DNA of 64,000 nt. It comes from Chitinophaga polysaccharea (GTDB lineage Bacteria > Bacteroidota > Bacteroidia > Chitinophagales > Chitinophagaceae). The notes below the pieces were generated by a model, which saw only the letters and a list, made by a program, of their open reading frames with translations, had not been told where the DNA came from and made no database searches. The translations under genes were made by a program, and so were the position numbers. Location: contig NZ_CABFVU010000002.1 of the NCBI RefSeq assembly GCF_902150045.1, positions 670,001 to 734,000 of the forward strand, written 5' to 3'. Below, piece by piece: positions 62,401 through 64,000 of this stretch (position 1 is its first letter; each line of letters begins with the position of its first letter).

Positions 62401-62570
62401 TGTTTTTCCTGTACCGGGGCAAGTCGGTGCTCGATATACCGGGCATGGGTAAACGTAAATTACCAATTGATCCGGAATCAGCGCTGGGCACCAGTAACTA
62501 CCAGGGTATTGAGGCTGGTTTACCGCCGGCAGTGCGCAGCTTTGGCCTGAACCTGAATGTATCCTTTTAG
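59466..62570 (+). CDS. SusC/RagA-family TonB-linked outer-membrane transporter (third pair)
   Basis: The protein has 1034 residues. Signal peptide PHLYFLIMLIALSWQLSAQ, carboxypeptidase-D-like domain (LSLKGVVRDAASKSPLPGVSV), link LNEVVVTALGIERK, plug (NTLSGKVAGAVVTPAASGPGG to AIIITTKSGKSG) and barrel ending SFGLNLNVSF. It is divergent from a LacI regulator and followed by susD, so it probably imports a sugar or oligosaccharide sensed by that regulator. No hydrolase is in the visible part of the locus. Confidence 0.93.
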   Translation: MRSCISQKPHLYFLIMLIALSWQLSAQDQLSLKGVVRDAASKSPLPGVSVGVKGTARGVSTDAEGKYAISAAAGAMLVFTYVGYDKKEIPVSAQTTIDVALQQSATGLNEVVVTALGIERKTRSLGYATQQLDNATINTVKDPGGNIMNTLSGKVAGAVVTPAASGPGGAVRVILRGNRSISGNNNALIVVDGVPIDNTMSTEKNGGGSANTIGTQPKSISSGYSGSDGAASINPQDVESVNVLKGPAAAALYGSRAANGAIIITTKSGKSGKLAVNYNGGVSLDQPNMLMKFQNTYGSGSKGQAGNRAPASWGAPAQTYSDNVRSFFNTGTTVNNSIDISGGNDKLRGYASYTNNAISGIIPKNRMERNTLNLRVAAEILPRLTTDVKLTYISQDIKNKPRLGDQGVANEAYLMPRDLSKDSLKHFEGMDATGQPYPIYWTNSTTFQNPYWDVYRNMVDESRNRIMLLGSAKYRLTDWLSLQGRYSLDRYDDKITASYYNGTVAFPVQPGGRYLEAYVNHWERNMDLLLTGSNRLSGDFHVSYNLGGSILTSKGYNSQALANGLSIPNHFNLMFATAPATTNTTVQKEIQSVYGSAQLDFRQYLYLDVSARNDWSSTLPRPYSYFYPSVGLSAVISDMWKMPSWITFGKVRAAYTQVGNDADPYMLLQAYYYSVGAGGGFVSRDNTKSIYNLKPEQTKSWEAGLEWKFFDGRLGLDATVYKNNTINQLLNVGLPQASGFDDQYINAGNIENKGLEIMLSGTPVQRKDFTWNSSVNFATNSNKVLYLAEGVDQINLSPATNFATLQAKVGGKYGDMYGYAWQKDPKTGQYLVGTDGLPVVAQNQYLGNFNPDFTLGWSNQLQYKKLSMSFLIDGRVGGIVISGTDALLASYGVADYTTRYRDGGLVLPGVLADGSVNTKAIDAEDFWTKVSQGGRDAWGQFFAFSATNFRLRELSFGYDFDFDQKLVKRARLSLTARNLFFLYRGKSVLDIPGMGKRKLPIDPESALGTSNYQGIEAGLPPAVRSFGLNLNVSF

Positions 62571-62589
62571 TTAACAAAAAAACACAGCC

Positions 62590-64000
62590 ATGAACAAGCA
62601 ATTAAGATATATACTTCCACTGGCGCTGACGATGATGATGGGCAGCTGTACAAAGAACTTCGATTCCATGAACGTGGACCCCAGCGGGTTAACGGGTGTT
62701 GGCAAAAGTGAGTTGCCTTTTATGTTTGCAAAGGCAGAATCATCGGCCGGTGTTAACCAGGGATATTATCAGACTGTACAGAACCTGTATGCGGATTTAT
62801 ATGCACAATATTTTGCACTGAACACCAACAGTTTTCAAACAGACCGTTATGTGATCAACGATGGTTGGTTGCCGCGGCCGGGCATCATTGCCTATGTGCA
62901 AACGGTGCCGCAGCTGCGAACCATTTTTGAGAACACAGAAGAAACTTCCGGCGAGTATGCCTTGGCGGAGATCATGTGGGTGTATGCCTTTCATCACCTG
63001 ACGGATTATTTCGGTCCGGTAGCTTATTTTGATGCCGGGAAAGCCCAGGATGTGATCCCTTACGATGCCCAGGATAAAATTTATGACGACTTCTTCAAAA
63101 GACTTGATCACGCAGTCAAAAATCTTAAAGCCGGTAGCGCCACCAATATTTTCGGCGCCAACGACCTGATATATGCGGGGGATGTACAGCAATGGATCCG
63201 CTTTGCCAATACGCTGCGTTTGCGGCTCGCACTGCGGATTTCAAAGGTACAACCGGAGCGTGCCAGGCAGGAGGCGGAAGCCGCAGTAGTTGCCGGCGTA
63301 ATGACGGAAGCTGCCCATACCGCCATGATGAAGAAATCACTGAACGGTGGCGATGGCAACGGGCTGGCAAGAGTGGCATCCTATAATGAATTCAGCATGA
63401 GCGCCACTATGGCGTCTTATATGAAAGGCTACAACGACCCCAGGATGGGTGTTTTTTACCAGCCTTCAGTAAATGGAGGTACTTTCAGGGGCGTGCGCAA
63501 CGGATCGCCGGCGGTATCGCTGAATAACCCGCTGAACCAGGCGCCGCAAACTTCCAATGCTGGCACTTATTGGGCCACCTATAACCCGCTGAACCTCTCC
63601 TGGCTGCCGGCACTGGAAGCGCCCAAGCATGTAATAATGGCTGCCGAAGCTTATTTCCTTCGGGCAGAAGGCGCTTTAAATGGTTGGAATATGGGCGGAG
63701 CTGCGAAAGACCTGTACGAAAAAGGTATTGCGGTAAGCATGGAAAACTGGGGTGTGAAAGATGCTGCTGTTGTCAGCGCTTATACAAATTCCACCTCGGT
63801 ACCGGTAGCCCCGGGCGATGCTGAAAATTCTGCCGCTGTAGCCAATATACCGGTTAAATTTGGTACAGCGTTGAATATACAGCGCCAGCAGGTAGGCACA
63901 CAGAAATGGCTGGCTATTTACCCCGACGGACTGGAAGCATGGGCCGAATATCGCCGCAGCGGTTACCCGGTGATGTACCCGGTGGTAAAATCAGATAATC
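62590..64000 (+). CDS. SusD/RagB-family outer-membrane lipoprotein (third pair), 3' end outside window
   Basis: At least 470 codons from ATG 62590, still open at the window end. Lipoprotein signal LTMMMGSCTKNFDSMNVDPSG. The core motif HHLTDYFGPVAYFDAGK matches the SusD DLYGDVPY region, and EAWAEYRRSGYPVMYPV is the C-terminal motif of the SusD-like_2 branch, so only a few tens of residues are missing. It pairs with the SusC 20 bases upstream. Confidence 0.92.
   Translation, partial: MNKQLRYILPLALTMMMGSCTKNFDSMNVDPSGLTGVGKSELPFMFAKAESSAGVNQGYYQTVQNLYADLYAQYFALNTNSFQTDRYVINDGWLPRPGIIAYVQTVPQLRTIFENTEETSGEYALAEIMWVYAFHHLTDYFGPVAYFDAGKAQDVIPYDAQDKIYDDFFKRLDHAVKNLKAGSATNIFGANDLIYAGDVQQWIRFANTLRLRLALRISKVQPERARQEAEAAVVAGVMTEAAHTAMMKKSLNGGDGNGLARVASYNEFSMSATMASYMKGYNDPRMGVFYQPSVNGGTFRGVRNGSPAVSLNNPLNQAPQTSNAGTYWATYNPLNLSWLPALEAPKHVIMAAEAYFLRAEGALNGWNMGGAAKDLYEKGIAVSMENWGVKDAAVVSAYTNSTSVPVAPGDAENSAAVANIPVKFGTALNIQRQQVGTQKWLAIYPDGLEAWAEYRRSGYPVMYPVVKSDN

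Overview
The window looks like a chromosomal segment of a Bacteroidota bacterium of the Chitinophagaceae, most likely Chitinophaga or a close relative. The main reasons are three SusC/SusD-type outer-membrane pairs, promoters of the Bacteroidota type (TTTG, about 19-21 bases, then TAnnTTTG), a FecR/ECF-sigma pair, and the gene order rpsU - xer recombinase - hpf - tRNAs - tuf - trnW - secE - nusG - rplK/A/J/L - rpoB - rpoC. Genus-level placement is an inference from protein style, not from a search. I see no insertion sequence, prophage or CRISPR array.

Layout. 1-7000: the end of an outer-membrane barrel protein, then a SusC/SusD/lipid-binding lipoprotein operon behind a 700-base leader. 7000-9900: a DUF3467 protein, an Ldh_2-family dehydrogenase and an aspartate kinase. 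9880-17500: a Xre/RES toxin-antitoxin pair, then an error-prone polymerase cassette (Y-family polymerase and a DnaE-type polymerase), an SdpI-like membrane protein and a LexA-like S24 regulator. Four copies of one operator motif (TTRCTAA-N5-TTAGYAA and variants) lie at the polymerase promoter and at the regulator's own promoter, so this is very probably a self-contained DNA-damage regulon. 17600-35250: the housekeeping block of translation and transcription genes with five clear tRNAs, one degenerate tRNA-like sequence and two palindromic intergenic repeats. 35290-42310: assorted envelope and metabolic genes (DUF4397 lipoprotein, glycerophosphodiesterase, OmpH-like protein, amino-acid permease, DUF4254, heptosyltransferase-like protein), tRNA-Gln and a gene remnant.

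42370-52270 holds the most interesting part. A methyltransferase gene has a 43-base perfect palindrome over its promoter. Divergent from it is an operon of SusC, SusD, arylsulfatase, a 42-residue membrane protein and a fatty-acid-hydroxylase-family protein. In the leader of this operon sits a 26-codon open frame ending in four consecutive cysteine codons and a stop. I interpret it as a cysteine-sensing leader peptide that ties expression of a sulfate-ester scavenging system to sulfur supply.

52278-64000: a FecR-type anti-sigma factor and an ECF sigma factor arranged divergently, a PRISE-like reductase with a divergent AraC regulator, a fatty-acid desaturase, a TerC-family protein, and a LacI regulator divergent from a third SusC/SusD pair that runs off the window. 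Protein functions are read from motifs and family resemblance only; operators, promoters and terminators are read directly from the bases and have not been tested.
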